Part shown: positions 26,316 to 36,157 of the stretch, in pieces
Layout of the letters: each line of letters opens with the position of its first letter
Numbering within the stretch: position 1 is the stretch's first letter
Assembly (NCBI RefSeq): GCF_000735135.1
Contig: NZ_JPLZ01000007.1
Coordinates: 1 to 64,000 of the forward strand
Reading direction: 5' to 3'
Source: Chryseobacterium sp. FH1
Lineage (GTDB): Bacteria; Bacteroidota; Bacteroidia; Flavobacteriales; Weeksellaceae
Length of the DNA: 64,000 nt
Made by a program: the position numbers and the translations under genes
Notes under the pieces: model-generated
The model's input: only the letters and a program-made list of their open reading frames with translations
Databases searched by the model: none
What the model was told of the DNA's origin: nothing

Positions 26316-29300
26316 TTATTTTACAATGACTCTCTTCACATCGCCATCTGAAGTTTTCACCACATAAACGCCAGTAGAGAGTTTTGATGTCTTAATAGTT
26401 AAGACATTAACACCTTTGTCGAGTAATTTTCCTGACATATCGTACAATTTGTAACTCTTAGCTTTATTGAAGTATAATGTATTTCCCTTGTTAATAGGAT
26501 TTGGGAAAATGTTGAAACTTACTTTTTCGGATTTCACATCGCCAGTTGAAAGTTCGGGTGAAACAACGACTTCGTACATAGACAAAGTTCCGCTGATTTC
26601 GTTAGCAACAATTACATAGCCTTTTCCTGTCGTTGAGTTTTCAGGGGCAATGTAAGTGATGCCTTCCGGACCGTTGTCACCACCATAAGCAGTTGTCATT
26701 CTGGAATGTTTGTAATCTGTGAATGTCACATTGTTAGGATCTGTCACATTGTAAACCATCACACCGCCAGTTCTTTCTAAAGTAATGAAGGCGAAAATCT
26801 GTCCATTGATTTTTCCAAGAGTTACACCTTCTGGTTCAGGACCTTTTGCACGGCTTCTCACTTTGATACCGTTTGCTTCATTATCTGCATTGAAGATCAG
26901 AGGATGGTTTTCTGCAACGTGTCTTTCGAACTGGTCACCACTGTCAAAAACGATCTGTTTAGAATCTGCATTGAAAATCGAGAACGATCTTGCACCCAAT
27001 TCGTGGATCTCTTCAAATTGTGAATCTCCATCTGTATTTCCATTAACATTCGTCACTCGGAATCTTCCTAAATTATGAGATGCTTTCAGTACAGAAGCAT
27101 TTGGGAAAACAGTTGGGTCTAATGCATATCCGTTCGCGCCAACCGTAGTTCTCTCACTGAAGCCACCAAGATCTTTCTCGTCTCCTTCGTTCGCAGTCAC
27201 AATATAATTGGTGTTTCCAGCTTTGTAATAAGCCATTGCATCTGGATTGTAATAGGCTTTCACTGGCCAGTTTGCGATTAGAATTTCACCATTGTTGTCA
27301 GATGCGTCGAAGCCATTTCCTGGAAAACTCATATCTTTTTGGCCTAATCCCCAGATTCCAATGATAGATTTCGTTGCTAGATTAACCTCAATCACAGCAT
27401 TGTTTTCCTGACAAGACACCCAGGCTTTTTGGCTGTCTTCACTTATTGCAATATATTCTGGTTCCAAGTCTTGTGCTAAAGTGCTTGTGGATTTTACTTT
27501 TCTTACTCCAGATGCTAATAAGGACGCTTCTTGACCGTTGAAACCTGCCAAAGAAAGTGTTGTCACGTTCGATTGCAGTAGATTGGTGATGCCTCCCGTG
27601 ATGTCGATAATGCTGATAGAACCTTCCGGATCTACTGTGTAACTGTCATTTGGTTCACCTTCGTTGGCTGTCATTACTTTTGTCCCGTCTGGTGTGAATG
27701 TGATCATATCTGGTAAAACACCAACAGTAACTTGTTTAATGAAATTGCCATCGATATCGAAGAAAACAACGGAGCCATTTTCCTGTGCATTGGTTCCATT
27801 TGGAGAAGCCACAGCGATGATTCCGTTTTTCACAGCTACACTTGTGATTCCGCCATAAGGCAACATATTCACAGTTTTGATGACATTCGGAGTGGTAGGA
27901 TTGCTGAAATCGATAATGTCAAAAACATCTGTCAAAGAACTGATCGTGAACAATCTTTGCGTTGCAGGATCGTGAACCACAATTTCTGTAGAACTGTTGT
28001 TATTTCCTGAAGGATCAAAGAAGCCCAGATAATTGAGTTCAATTTGTTTTGATGCAACCGGAGCTTGTTTGTCATTGTCAACGATATAAATGGTAGAAAA
28101 AGCGTCGCCGGAAATAGTTGCGCCAACCGGATTTTCAAGACCTAGAACAAAGTATTCAGCTTGTTGCTCTTCCAAAGTGTCATCAATGATTGGAATGTCT
28201 ATATTAACGCTCGTGGTAGAAGGTGTAATATTAATTGTTTGATTTGATAAAGTGAAATCGTTGCTGTCCGCTGTACTGAAAGGTGCAGGTTTCACAACTA
28301 AATTTACAGTTGCATTTGAAGGATTTGCTACATTAATTTTGAAAGCTAATGTTCCTGCGTTTTCATTAACCTTAATAAAAGTCTTGTCAAATGAAATACT
28401 CGTTCCAGCTGTTGTGAAAGTGGAAGAGGTGGATGAAGTCACTGCATTATCACTTGTATCTTCAACTACATTCGGTTTTAAAGCCAAATAGTAAGCTTGA
28501 TTCGGAACCAAACCGCCAGTTGGAATTACTGTAATCTTATTATCGCTGAAAGTCGTTGTGAAAGGAACTGTATTTCCTGTGGCATTAGTTAGTCTTAATT
28601 CGACCAAATTCTGCGCATTTGCATCTGTTATATCAGAATTGTCAATGAGTCTTACATTTTCGTTAAATGTAATAGTTGGGTTTACAGTCGTAGATGCATT
28701 ATTGACATTGTTTGCAGGAGTGTAAGTCACTGTCGGTGCCGTTGTATCTGTGCCTCCAGTCGGATTTGCATCAACGGTAAAATTATCAAAACGGTTATTT
28801 CCGCCAACACCGCCGCCTGTCGCCACAAATTCAACTTTCAATTTGAAGTTGGGATTATTTGCAACACCGTTTACTGCTGAGAAATCTAATGTGATCAGTT
28901 GTGGATTAGCATCTTGCGGATTTACGGTTTGATAACTTGTGAAATTGGTGCCATCCGTAGAATATGACCAAGTTTGTGTTCCCGCCCCTTGTCCGGATCT
29001 TCTGGTTGTGAATTTCACTACAACATCCTGGTAGCCTGTCGTTGGCAAATTGAACTGAATATTACCGTTGATTGGCAGATTGTATCTCAAATGCGTTCCG
29101 GAAGCATCACCATTTCTAGCGTTCAAGTTACTGACATTGAAGTTTTGCCCAGTTCCTCCGGCGAAATTAATGAAAGTGTCAGTGTCCTCATTTGTTCCTG
29201 TAGAAACTGCAGTCATCGATCCGCTCAAAAGCGTGGATGTTGGAGTCGTAATTGTGGCTACGCTTGCATTGTTGTTGAAATTCCAGTAGTGGATCAAAGT

Positions 29301-29372
29301 TTGTCCCGAAGCAAGACCGTGAAATAACACAGCAATCGGCAAAAGACCTCTGAAAAGGTATTTGTTTTTCAT
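26316..29372 (-). CDS. Secreted choice-of-anchor I family protein with type IX sorting domain
   Basis: 1018 aa. Signal peptide (about 1-23, LLPIAVLFHGLASGQ); a jelly-roll-like region (25-205); SbsA-type Ig-like domain (DTTAPTVTYTPANNVNN, about 207-320); Calx-beta-like domain (about 325-430, IDDTLEEQQAEYF); then a large propeller-like region (about 445-930) with MTANEGEPND, TANEGDEKD and GPEPEGVTLG, the choice-of-anchor I/PhoX-like core. The C-terminus is a type IX sorting domain (FNIFPNPINKGNTLYFN, STGVYVVKT, VKRVIVK). Enzymatic activity is unknown. It sits downstream of the polyphosphate genes. Confidence 0.88.
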   Translation of the reverse strand: MKNKYLFRGLLPIAVLFHGLASGQTLIHYWNFNNNASVATITTPTSTLLSGSMTAVSTGTNEDTDTFINFAGGTGQNFNVSNLNARNGDASGTHLRYNLPINGNIQFNLPTTGYQDVVVKFTTRRSGQGAGTQTWSYSTDGTNFTSYQTVNPQDANPQLITLDFSAVNGVANNPNFKLKVEFVATGGGVGGNNRFDNFTVDANPTGGTDTTAPTVTYTPANNVNNASTTVNPTITFNENVRLIDNSDITDANAQNLVELRLTNATGNTVPFTTTFSDNKITVIPTGGLVPNQAYYLALKPNVVEDTSDNAVTSSTSSTFTTAGTSISFDKTFIKVNENAGTLAFKINVANPSNATVNLVVKPAPFSTADSNDFTLSNQTINITPSTTSVNIDIPIIDDTLEEQQAEYFVLGLENPVGATISGDAFSTIYIVDNDKQAPVASKQIELNYLGFFDPSGNNNSSTEIVVHDPATQRLFTISSLTDVFDIIDFSNPTTPNVIKTVNMLPYGGITSVAVKNGIIAVASPNGTNAQENGSVVFFDIDGNFIKQVTVGVLPDMITFTPDGTKVMTANEGEPNDSYTVDPEGSISIIDITGGITNLLQSNVTTLSLAGFNGQEASLLASGVRKVKSTSTLAQDLEPEYIAISEDSQKAWVSCQENNAVIEVNLATKSIIGIWGLGQKDMSFPGNGFDASDNNGEILIANWPVKAYYNPDAMAYYKAGNTNYIVTANEGDEKDLGGFSERTTVGANGYALDPTVFPNASVLKASHNLGRFRVTNVNGNTDGDSQFEEIHELGARSFSIFNADSKQIVFDSGDQFERHVAENHPLIFNADNEANGIKVRSRAKGPEPEGVTLGKINGQIFAFITLERTGGVMVYNVTDPNNVTFTDYKHSRMTTAYGGDNGPEGITYIAPENSTTGKGYVIVANEISGTLSMYEVVVSPELSTGDVKSEKVSFNIFPNPINKGNTLYFNKAKSYKLYDMSGKLLDKGVNVLTIKTSKLSTGVYVVKTSDGDVKRVIVK

Positions 29373-29560
29373 TTTTACTTTTATTTAGATTGGCGTAAAG
29401 ATGAAATAAATTCCTGTCCGGTACTTTAAATGAATCTTAATTAATGTTTAATAAAGCTTGTAATAATGGTGGTTTTAAGGTGTTTTTTAAGTGAAAGTTA
29501 ATCAACAGTTATCATTAATATCATTGACTTCGTGTCAAAAGTTCCGCATCTTGCAAGTCC

Positions 29561-30445
29561 TTATTTTTGTTCAGTGACTTTTGAATAAATGCTATGAACC
29601 AATCCATCCGCTACAGAAATTTTCGGAACATAGATGTGTTTGATGTCTGCCCAAGTCATCACATTGTTAAAAATCGTAAGAGCTGGAACGATTACATCTG
29701 CACGGTCTTCGCGGATCTGGTATTCGTGCATTCTTTCTACCACGGACAATTTTTCCATTTCTTTCAGATATTTTTTGATGACAGTCACCGGCATTGGTTT
29801 GCCATCTTTGGTTTTGCTCATCGAGAAGATCTTATTGATGTTTCCTCCAGAACCAATGGCAACAACTGTTTTTTTACTTTTGATCTTGTCTTTGATCTCA
29901 TCTTTCATCTCGTCCCAAATCGTTTGTGTTACTAATCCATTTAATAGACGAATAGTTCCAATATTGAAAGAATGCTCATATTGCATCTCATTATTTTCGT
30001 AGAAAGTCAATTCTGTAGAACCACCGCCAACATCTACATACAAATAAGCAAAATCTTTGTCAAGTCCTTCTGCAACGTGATTTTCGTAAATTAGAGTTGC
30101 TTCTTCGTCGCCGGTGATGATTTCGATGTTAATGTCAGATTGCTCTTTTACAATGTCGATGATTTCCTGTCCGTTTTTCGCATCTCGCATTGCACTTGTA
30201 GCACAAGCACGATAATGTTCAACTTTATAGATTTCCATCAATTCACGGAAAATCGTCATCGTTTTGATGACCATTTGTTTTCTTTCTGCGCCGATCTCGC
30301 CTTTGCTGAAAACGTCAAAACCTAATCTGAGTGGGATTCTCAGAAGATTCAGCTTTGTGAATTCTGGTTTTCCATCAGTTTCTTTTACTTCATTGATGAG
30401 CAGTCTTGCGGCATTACTACCGATGTCTATAGCGGCGATTATCAT
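29561..30445 (-). CDS. ppx: Exopolyphosphatase, Ppx/GppA family (short form)
   Basis: 294 aa: only the two N-terminal actin-like ATPase domains, without the C-terminal HD domain of long forms. Phosphate-binding motifs are AAIDIGSNAARLLI and YLYVDVGGGSTELTF. It degrades polyphosphate or pppGpp, balancing the Ppk next to it. The start is 39 bp after the ppk1 stop on the same strand, so the two are probably one operon. Confidence 0.92.
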   Translation of the reverse strand: MIIAAIDIGSNAARLLINEVKETDGKPEFTKLNLLRIPLRLGFDVFSKGEIGAERKQMVIKTMTIFRELMEIYKVEHYRACATSAMRDAKNGQEIIDIVKEQSDINIEIITGDEEATLIYENHVAEGLDKDFAYLYVDVGGGSTELTFYENNEMQYEHSFNIGTIRLLNGLVTQTIWDEMKDEIKDKIKSKKTVVAIGSGGNINKIFSMSKTKDGKPMPVTVIKKYLKEMEKLSVVERMHEYQIREDRADVIVPALTIFNNVMTWADIKHIYVPKISVADGLVHSIYSKVTEQK

Positions 30446-30484
30446 TATTTGGATAGAATTAAAAATTAAATTTAAACTAAATTT

Positions 30485-32554
30485 TTAGTATTTCTGATTT
30501 TTCAGATAATTATAAGTCTCGATCTGTGATCTTTTTTGATTTGCATTATCACTTTCAACATATTCATTTCTCATGTTTTTATCTAGGATTCTTGCTTTCA
30601 CATTATCTTCCAATTGAATATCGAGAAGGTTTTTCAATTCTTTCTTCAGGTTTTTCTGCAAGATTGGCGTTGCGGCTTCTATTCTGTAATCTAAGTTTCT
30701 GGTCATCCAATCGGCAGAAGAAATGTACATATTTTCTGCACCTTTGTTGTAGAAGTACATCACTCTGGCGTGTTCCAAATATTCGTCCACAATACTGATC
30801 GCGTAGATTTTCTTTTTGAATTCTTTTTGATTGATGGCGCAATAGATTCCTCGGACAATCATTTTCACCGTCACACCTGCTTGTGCAGCGTCATAAAGTT
30901 TTTGAATCAAACTTTTGTCACTCAAAGAATTAACTTTGATGATCATTTCAGCTTTTCGTCCAGCTTTGGCTTCATCAATTTCCTTATCAATGTGAGCGAT
31001 GATTTTTTCTCTCATAAACTGTGGACAAACCATTAATGTCTTGCAACTTTTTAATGTAATTGTAGGATCTACTTTTGGTTTGTTGAGGGCAGAGAAGATT
31101 TTGTTGATGTCTGCCATTATTGCTCTATTGGATGTCATTACGAGATGGTCACCATAGATTTTGGCAGTTTTTTCGTTGAAGTTCCCTGTGCTGACAAAAC
31201 CATATTGAATCGTCTTGTTATGAACTCTTTTTTTGATGACGCAAAGCTTCGCGTGCACTTTTCTATTGGGAATTCCGAGAAGGACTTTTACGCCTTCCAA
31301 TTCCAGCTTGTCTTTCCAATAGAGATTGGATTCTTCATCAAATCTTGCTCTAAGTTCCAGCATTACAGTCACTTCTTTTCCATTTCGCACAGCATTGATC
31401 AAAGCATTCGCAATTTTCGAACTCGATGCCAATCTGTAAGCTGTAATTTGAATGGATTTCACATCTGGATCCATTGCCGCTTCTCTCAACAAATCGATGA
31501 CAGAATCATAAGAATGATACGGAAACGTGAGCAAAACATCTTTTTTGATGATGACATCTGTTACTCTTTGTTTGTTGGCAAATTCTGGATGGATAAAAGC
31601 TGTTCTTTCCACCGGTTTGTGGTAAGCTTTGAAAACATCGGGAAAATCCATAAAATGCCTGAAATTATGAATTTTCTGACCTGGAATGATGCTGTCCCGC
31701 TTGCTAAGGTTGAGTTTTTTAATCAGAAACTCAAGCAATGCTTTGTCCATTTCCTTGTCGAAGACAAATCTGGTCGGTTTGCCTTTTCGTCTGCTTTTGA
31801 TGCCTTTTTCTATCTTGTCTGCCAAGGTGGTTTTGATGTCGTTGTCAAGATCAAACTCGGCGTCTTTTGTCACTTTGAAACAATGCGCTGTAAAATCATC
31901 ATATCCAAAATAAGAAAAAATATGTGGCAGATTGTGAATGATGACATCTTCCAAAAGCATCACATCTTTTTGCGTTGGATCTTCTGTTGGTAGCAAAACA
32001 AATCTTCCGTTTGCAGTAACGGGAAGTTCGATGATGGCGTATTGACTTTCGTATTGCCACTCTTTTCTCCGCATTGCAATACCGATGAAAAGGCTTTTTT
32101 CTCTAAGGTAAGGCATCGGTTTGTTCTCGTGAATCAAAACCGGGATTACATTGCTTTCCACTTCCTCATCAAAATATTTGACAACAAATTCTTTTTGAGC
32201 CTCCGTAAGGTGTTTATGGTCCTTAATAAAAACCTTTTCCTTTGCCATTTCGCGCTGAACATCCTTCCATGTTTTTTCAAAATCCTCCTGCTGATGGATG
32301 ACAAGCTTGTTGATCTTCTGAAGGATCTTCGAAGGCGCATCGTAAAAAGACTCTGCAAATATTTTTTGCTTAAAGTCCATTGCGCGTTTCAAACCGGCAA
32401 CTCGTACGCGGAAAAACTCATCCAGATTGTTGGAAAATATTCCTAAAAAACGAATTCTCAGATGGATGGGAACACTTTTGTCCATAGCTTCCTGCAGAAC
32501 TCTGGCGTTGAAACCGAGCCAAGTGATGTCGCGTGGATTAAATTCTTGTGGCAT
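30485..32554 (-). CDS. ppk1: Polyphosphate kinase 1
   Basis: 689 aa from ATG 32554 (MPQEFNPRDITWLGFNARVL); an in-frame ATG 13 codons earlier is less conserved. Makes polyphosphate from ATP. The N-terminal domain has SNNLDEFFRVRVAGL. The catalytic half has ITAYRLASSSKIANALINA and the autophosphorylated His in NRKVHAKLCVIKKR (about residue 435), then YGFVSTGNFNEKTAKIYGDHL. The C-terminal domain has SADWMTRNLDYRIEAATPI. Transcribed toward ppx. Confidence 0.96.
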   Translation of the reverse strand: MPQEFNPRDITWLGFNARVLQEAMDKSVPIHLRIRFLGIFSNNLDEFFRVRVAGLKRAMDFKQKIFAESFYDAPSKILQKINKLVIHQQEDFEKTWKDVQREMAKEKVFIKDHKHLTEAQKEFVVKYFDEEVESNVIPVLIHENKPMPYLREKSLFIGIAMRRKEWQYESQYAIIELPVTANGRFVLLPTEDPTQKDVMLLEDVIIHNLPHIFSYFGYDDFTAHCFKVTKDAEFDLDNDIKTTLADKIEKGIKSRRKGKPTRFVFDKEMDKALLEFLIKKLNLSKRDSIIPGQKIHNFRHFMDFPDVFKAYHKPVERTAFIHPEFANKQRVTDVIIKKDVLLTFPYHSYDSVIDLLREAAMDPDVKSIQITAYRLASSSKIANALINAVRNGKEVTVMLELRARFDEESNLYWKDKLELEGVKVLLGIPNRKVHAKLCVIKKRVHNKTIQYGFVSTGNFNEKTAKIYGDHLVMTSNRAIMADINKIFSALNKPKVDPTITLKSCKTLMVCPQFMREKIIAHIDKEIDEAKAGRKAEMIIKVNSLSDKSLIQKLYDAAQAGVTVKMIVRGIYCAINQKEFKKKIYAISIVDEYLEHARVMYFYNKGAENMYISSADWMTRNLDYRIEAATPILQKNLKKELKNLLDIQLEDNVKARILDKNMRNEYVESDNANQKRSQIETYNYLKNQKY

Positions 32555-32755
32555 TATTGGGTTTTTGATTATCTCAAAAGTAATAAAATTCATCGTATTA
32601 ATTTGGATTCGAAAACTACAATGTTCTTTCGCATTGCTATGTTTCGGAACTGTAAACTAATTTTTAAATAAGTAAGGTATAAGGTTTTTTTTGAGGATTT
32701 GATAATTAATTTTAAAATAATTAATGCAATTTATAAATTATATTAAAAAATAATA

Positions 32756-32763
32756 TAGATTTG
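32756..32763 (+). promoter_or_regulatory. Probable -7 promoter element of the M43 protease gene
   Basis: TAGATTTG, matching TAnnTTTG, 27 nt before ATG 32791. It overlaps the alternative TTG at 32761 and so argues against that start. Confidence 0.45.
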
Positions 32764-32790
32764 CATTCCTTTTTAATTAATTATAAAAAA

Positions 32791-34026
32791 ATGAAGAAAA
32801 TTTTACTATTACTGTCAAGTGCTTTTTTTATTAGTGCTTACGGACAAAGAAGTTGTGGTACAGATCAAAAAATGGCAGATTTTTATGCCATAAATCCAGA
32901 AGCTAAAGCTAACAAAGAAGCTTTAAGAGATTTCTTGGTAAATAACGATTACATGACGAAGAAAGGTGCGAAAACCGTTGTGACAATTCCTATTGTTGTG
33001 CACGTTTTGTATTCTACAACTGCGATGAATATTTCTGATGCTCAGATTCTTTCCCAGATCAAAGTACTGAATGATGATTTTCGAAAACTGAATGCAGATT
33101 TCAATACCGTGGTTCCTGCAGCTTTCAAAGGTGTTGCGGCAGATATGGAATTGACTTTCTGCTTGGCTACCAAAAAGCCAGATGGAACATCTACCGATGG
33201 TATTGTAAGAAAATCTGTTGCAAGTAATTTTAATTTTAACAGTAATTATTACAGAACTTCAGGTTCACCATCTTGGGATACTACAAAATATTTGAATATC
33301 TGGGTTGGAAATATGACGCAATATCTTGGTTGGGCTTACCTTCCAGATAATGCTGGAGCTTCAGATGATGGATTGGCAATTGGTTACAGATATTTCGGAA
33401 CTACAGGAACTGCGGTTAGTCCATTTAATAAAGGAAGAACAGCAACTCATGAGATTGGACATTATTTTGGACTAAACCATATCTGGGGAGATGATGAAAA
33501 CGCTTGTGGAACTTCTGCAGGAAGTGATGGCTGTGCAGATACACCAGCAACTAAAAATCCATATTTTGGTGAGGATAATCCTGTTTTCCCAGACAATCAA
33601 TTTACTTGTTCTAGTAGTGCAAATGGTGCTATGTTTATGAATTATATGGATTATGTTTATGATGCACAAATGGCAATGTTTACAAACGATCAAAAAACCA
33701 TTACCCAGAATACAATGGTTGGCCCTAGAGCAAGTTTGTTGAACTCAAATGCTTGTTCGTCAATTTTAAGTATTGATGATTTTGAGAAAGGAAATTCAAT
33801 CAATGTTTTCCCAAATCCAGCGATTAATTATATTTCAATTGCTTCACCGTTGGTTAGAATAAATGAAGTTGAGATTTTTGCGAGTGATGGAAAACTGGTC
33901 AAAAAAGCAAACGTGAAAAACGAAACTGACAAAATTGATGTAAAACAACTTCCTTTGGGAACTTACTACGTGAGAACTTATAATGAAAGTGGTTTTGTTA
34001 AATCTTTGAAGTTTATTAAGAAATAA
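32791..34026 (+). CDS. Secreted M43 (pappalysin-like) zinc metalloprotease with type IX sorting domain
   Basis: 411 aa from ATG 32791. Signal peptide about 1-18 (KKILLLLSSAFFISAYGQ). The catalytic zinc site is TATHEIGHYFGLNHIWGDD (HExxHxxGxxH), followed by a Met-turn region MNYMDYVYD. Conserved cysteines (ENACGTSAGSDGCADTPATK) fit the cytophagalysin group. The C-terminus is a type IX sorting domain (INVFPNPAINYISI, LPLGTYYVRTY, KSLKFIKK). It would be exported across the outer membrane and degrade extracellular protein. Confidence 0.95.
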   Translation: MKKILLLLSSAFFISAYGQRSCGTDQKMADFYAINPEAKANKEALRDFLVNNDYMTKKGAKTVVTIPIVVHVLYSTTAMNISDAQILSQIKVLNDDFRKLNADFNTVVPAAFKGVAADMELTFCLATKKPDGTSTDGIVRKSVASNFNFNSNYYRTSGSPSWDTTKYLNIWVGNMTQYLGWAYLPDNAGASDDGLAIGYRYFGTTGTAVSPFNKGRTATHEIGHYFGLNHIWGDDENACGTSAGSDGCADTPATKNPYFGEDNPVFPDNQFTCSSSANGAMFMNYMDYVYDAQMAMFTNDQKTITQNTMVGPRASLLNSNACSSILSIDDFEKGNSINVFPNPAINYISIASPLVRINEVEIFASDGKLVKKANVKNETDKIDVKQLPLGTYYVRTYNESGFVKSLKFIKK

Positions 34027-34047
34027 TTTAATTAAAATATTAAATCT

Positions 34048-34078
34048 AAACTCTGCTTAAAGGCGGAGTTTTTTTTTG
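34048..34078 (+). terminator. Terminator of the M43 protease gene
   Basis: Stem AAACTCTGC / GCGGAGTTT with one G-T pair and a 6-nt loop, followed by eight T. Confidence 0.85.
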
Positions 34079-34082
34079 TTAA

Positions 34083-34095
34083 TGACAATTTGTCA
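34083..34095. promoter_or_regulatory. Palindrome upstream of dnaK, possible operator
   Basis: TGACAA-T-TTGTCA, a perfect 6-bp dyad, 78 bp before the dnaK ATG. Its right half supplies a TTTG that could be a -33 element. No CIRCE element is present. Confidence 0.35.
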
Positions 34096-34172
34096 CTTTT
34101 TTTGACGTGGTACAAATATTGAGAATTGCTCATTGTAAATATTAATAATAACAAAAAATAACATATAAAAAA

Positions 34173-36056
34173 ATGAGTAAAATAATCGGAATTGACTTAG
34201 GTACAACCAACTCTTGCGTTGCAGTAATGGAAGGTAAAGATGCTGTAGTTATCCCTAATGCAGAAGGAAAAAGAACGACGCCTTCTATCGTAGCGTTCAT
34301 AGAAGATGGTGAAAGAAAAGTAGGAGATCCTGCAAAAAGACAGGCGGTGACAAACCCTACAAAAACTGTATATTCTATCAAAAGATTTATCGGAACACAT
34401 TTCAAAGATGACGCTTCTGAAGTTTCAAGAGTGCCTTACGCAGTGGTAAGTGGACCAAACGATACAGTAAAAGTAAAAATCGACGACAGAGAATATACGC
34501 CACAAGAGATTTCTGCAATGATCCTTCAAAAAATGAAGAAAACTGCTGAGGATTATCTTGGACAAGAAGTAACAAGAGCGGTAATCACGGTTCCAGCTTA
34601 CTTTAACGATGCTCAAAGACAAGCTACTAAAGAAGCAGGTGAAATCGCTGGACTTAAAGTAGAAAGAATCATCAACGAGCCTACAGCAGCAGCTTTGGCT
34701 TACGGAATGGACAAATCTCACAAAGACCAGAAAATCGCAGTTTACGATTTAGGTGGTGGTACTTTTGACGTTTCTATCCTAGATCTAGGAGATGGCGTTT
34801 TCGAAGTATTGTCTACAAATGGCGATACACATTTAGGTGGTGATGACTTTGATGATGTGATTATCAACTGGATGGCAGACGAATTCAAATCTGACGAAGG
34901 TGTAGATCTTAAAGGTGATGCGATTGCATTACAAAGATTGAAAGAAGCTGCTGAAAAAGCAAAAATCGAATTGTCTTCTTCTCCTCAAACTGAAATCAAC
35001 CTTCCATACATCACAGCTACAGCTACAGGTCCTAAACACTTGGTGAAGACTCTGACTAAAGCTAAATTCGAGCAATTATCTGCTGACTTGGTAAGACGTT
35101 CTATGGAGCCTTGTAAAAAAGCGCTTTCTGATGCAGGTCTTTCTATCTCAGATATCGACGAAGTGATCTTGGTAGGTGGTTCTACAAGAATCCCGATCAT
35201 TCAGGAAGAAGTTGAGAAATTCTTCGGTAAAAAACCTTCAAAAGGGGTTAACCCGGATGAGGTTGTAGCAATTGGTGCAGCAATCCAAGGTGGCGTTTTG
35301 ACTGGAGATGTGACAGACGTTCTTTTATTAGACGTAACGCCACTTTCTTTAGGTATCGAAACTATGGGTTCTGTTTTCACTAAATTAATTGAAGCGAACA
35401 CAACCATCCCAACTAAAAAATCTGAAGTATTCTCTACAGCTTCCGACAACCAGCCAGCTGTAAGCATTAGAGTAGGACAAGGTGAAAGACCAATGTTCAA
35501 CGATAATAAAGAGATTGGTAGATTTGATTTGACAGATATTCCACCAGCACAAAGAGGTGTTCCTCAGATCGAAGTGACTTTCGATATCGATGCGAATGGT
35601 ATCTTGAGCGTTTCTGCAAAAGATAAAGGAACTGGAAAAGAGCAATCTATCAAAATCCAGGCATCTTCTGGACTTTCTGACGAAGAAATCGAAAGAATGA
35701 AAAAAGAAGCTCAGGAAAACTCTGCAGCGGATGCGAAGAGAAAAGAAGAAGTTGAGGTTTTCAACAAAGCTGACGGATTGATATTCCAAACTGAAAAGCA
35801 ATTGAAAGAATTCGGTGATAAATTGTCTGCTGACAAAAAAGCAGCAATCGAAACTGCTCACGCGGAATTGAAAACCGCTTTCGAAGCTAAAAACGGAGAC
35901 GATGTAAAAGCTAAAACCGAAGCTTTAGATGCTGCTTGGATGGCCGCTTCAGAAGAAATGTATGCACAAGGTCAAGGTGCTGAAGCAGGAACTCAACAAG
36001 GTCAGGCAAACGGAGCAGAAGATGTTCAGGATGCAGATTTTGAAGAAGTCAAGTAA
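34173..36056 (+). CDS. dnaK: Chaperone DnaK (Hsp70)
   Basis: 627 aa ATP-dependent chaperone, cytoplasmic. Signatures: [17 protein letters not shown] at the N-terminus, [31 protein letters not shown], and the substrate-binding domain (about 385-540: [18 protein letters not shown]). Helical lid and a tail ending [11 protein letters not shown], the classical C-terminal motif. grpE and dnaJ are not adjacent, so it is probably transcribed alone. Confidence 0.98.
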   Translation: MSKIIGIDLGTTNSCVAVMEGKDAVVIPNAEGKRTTPSIVAFIEDGERKVGDPAKRQAVTNPTKTVYSIKRFIGTHFKDDASEVSRVPYAVVSGPNDTVKVKIDDREYTPQEISAMILQKMKKTAEDYLGQEVTRAVITVPAYFNDAQRQATKEAGEIAGLKVERIINEPTAAALAYGMDKSHKDQKIAVYDLGGGTFDVSILDLGDGVFEVLSTNGDTHLGGDDFDDVIINWMADEFKSDEGVDLKGDAIALQRLKEAAEKAKIELSSSPQTEINLPYITATATGPKHLVKTLTKAKFEQLSADLVRRSMEPCKKALSDAGLSISDIDEVILVGGSTRIPIIQEEVEKFFGKKPSKGVNPDEVVAIGAAIQGGVLTGDVTDVLLLDVTPLSLGIETMGSVFTKLIEANTTIPTKKSEVFSTASDNQPAVSIRVGQGERPMFNDNKEIGRFDLTDIPPAQRGVPQIEVTFDIDANGILSVSAKDKGTGKEQSIKIQASSGLSDEEIERMKKEAQENSAADAKRKEEVEVFNKADGLIFQTEKQLKEFGDKLSADKKAAIETAHAELKTAFEAKNGDDVKAKTEALDAAWMAASEEMYAQGQGAEAGTQQGQANGAEDVQDADFEEVK

Positions 36057-36080
36057 GCAGTTAAAACTGATTAAATATCA

Positions 36081-36112
36081 AAATTCCCAAGTGAAAGCTT
36101 GGGGATTTTTTT
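36081..36112 (+). terminator. Terminator of dnaK
   Basis: AAATTCCCAAG / CTTGGGGATTT stem with a 6-nt loop and a following T-run. Confidence 0.85.
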
Positions 36113-36157
36113 GTCTTAAATTGTAAAGGTTTATTATAAATTATCGCTTTGGGAATA

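Noticed and set aside
31145-31993. Long antisense frame (282 aa) opposite ppk1
   Set aside because: It is the mirror of a clearly conserved ppk1 frame, rich in Cys/Phe/His/Ser as antisense frames are, with no RBS or family resemblance.
34027-34172. CIRCE (HrcA) operator upstream of dnaK
   Set aside because: The TTAGCACTC-N9-GAGTGCTAA pattern is absent; only a different short palindrome is present.
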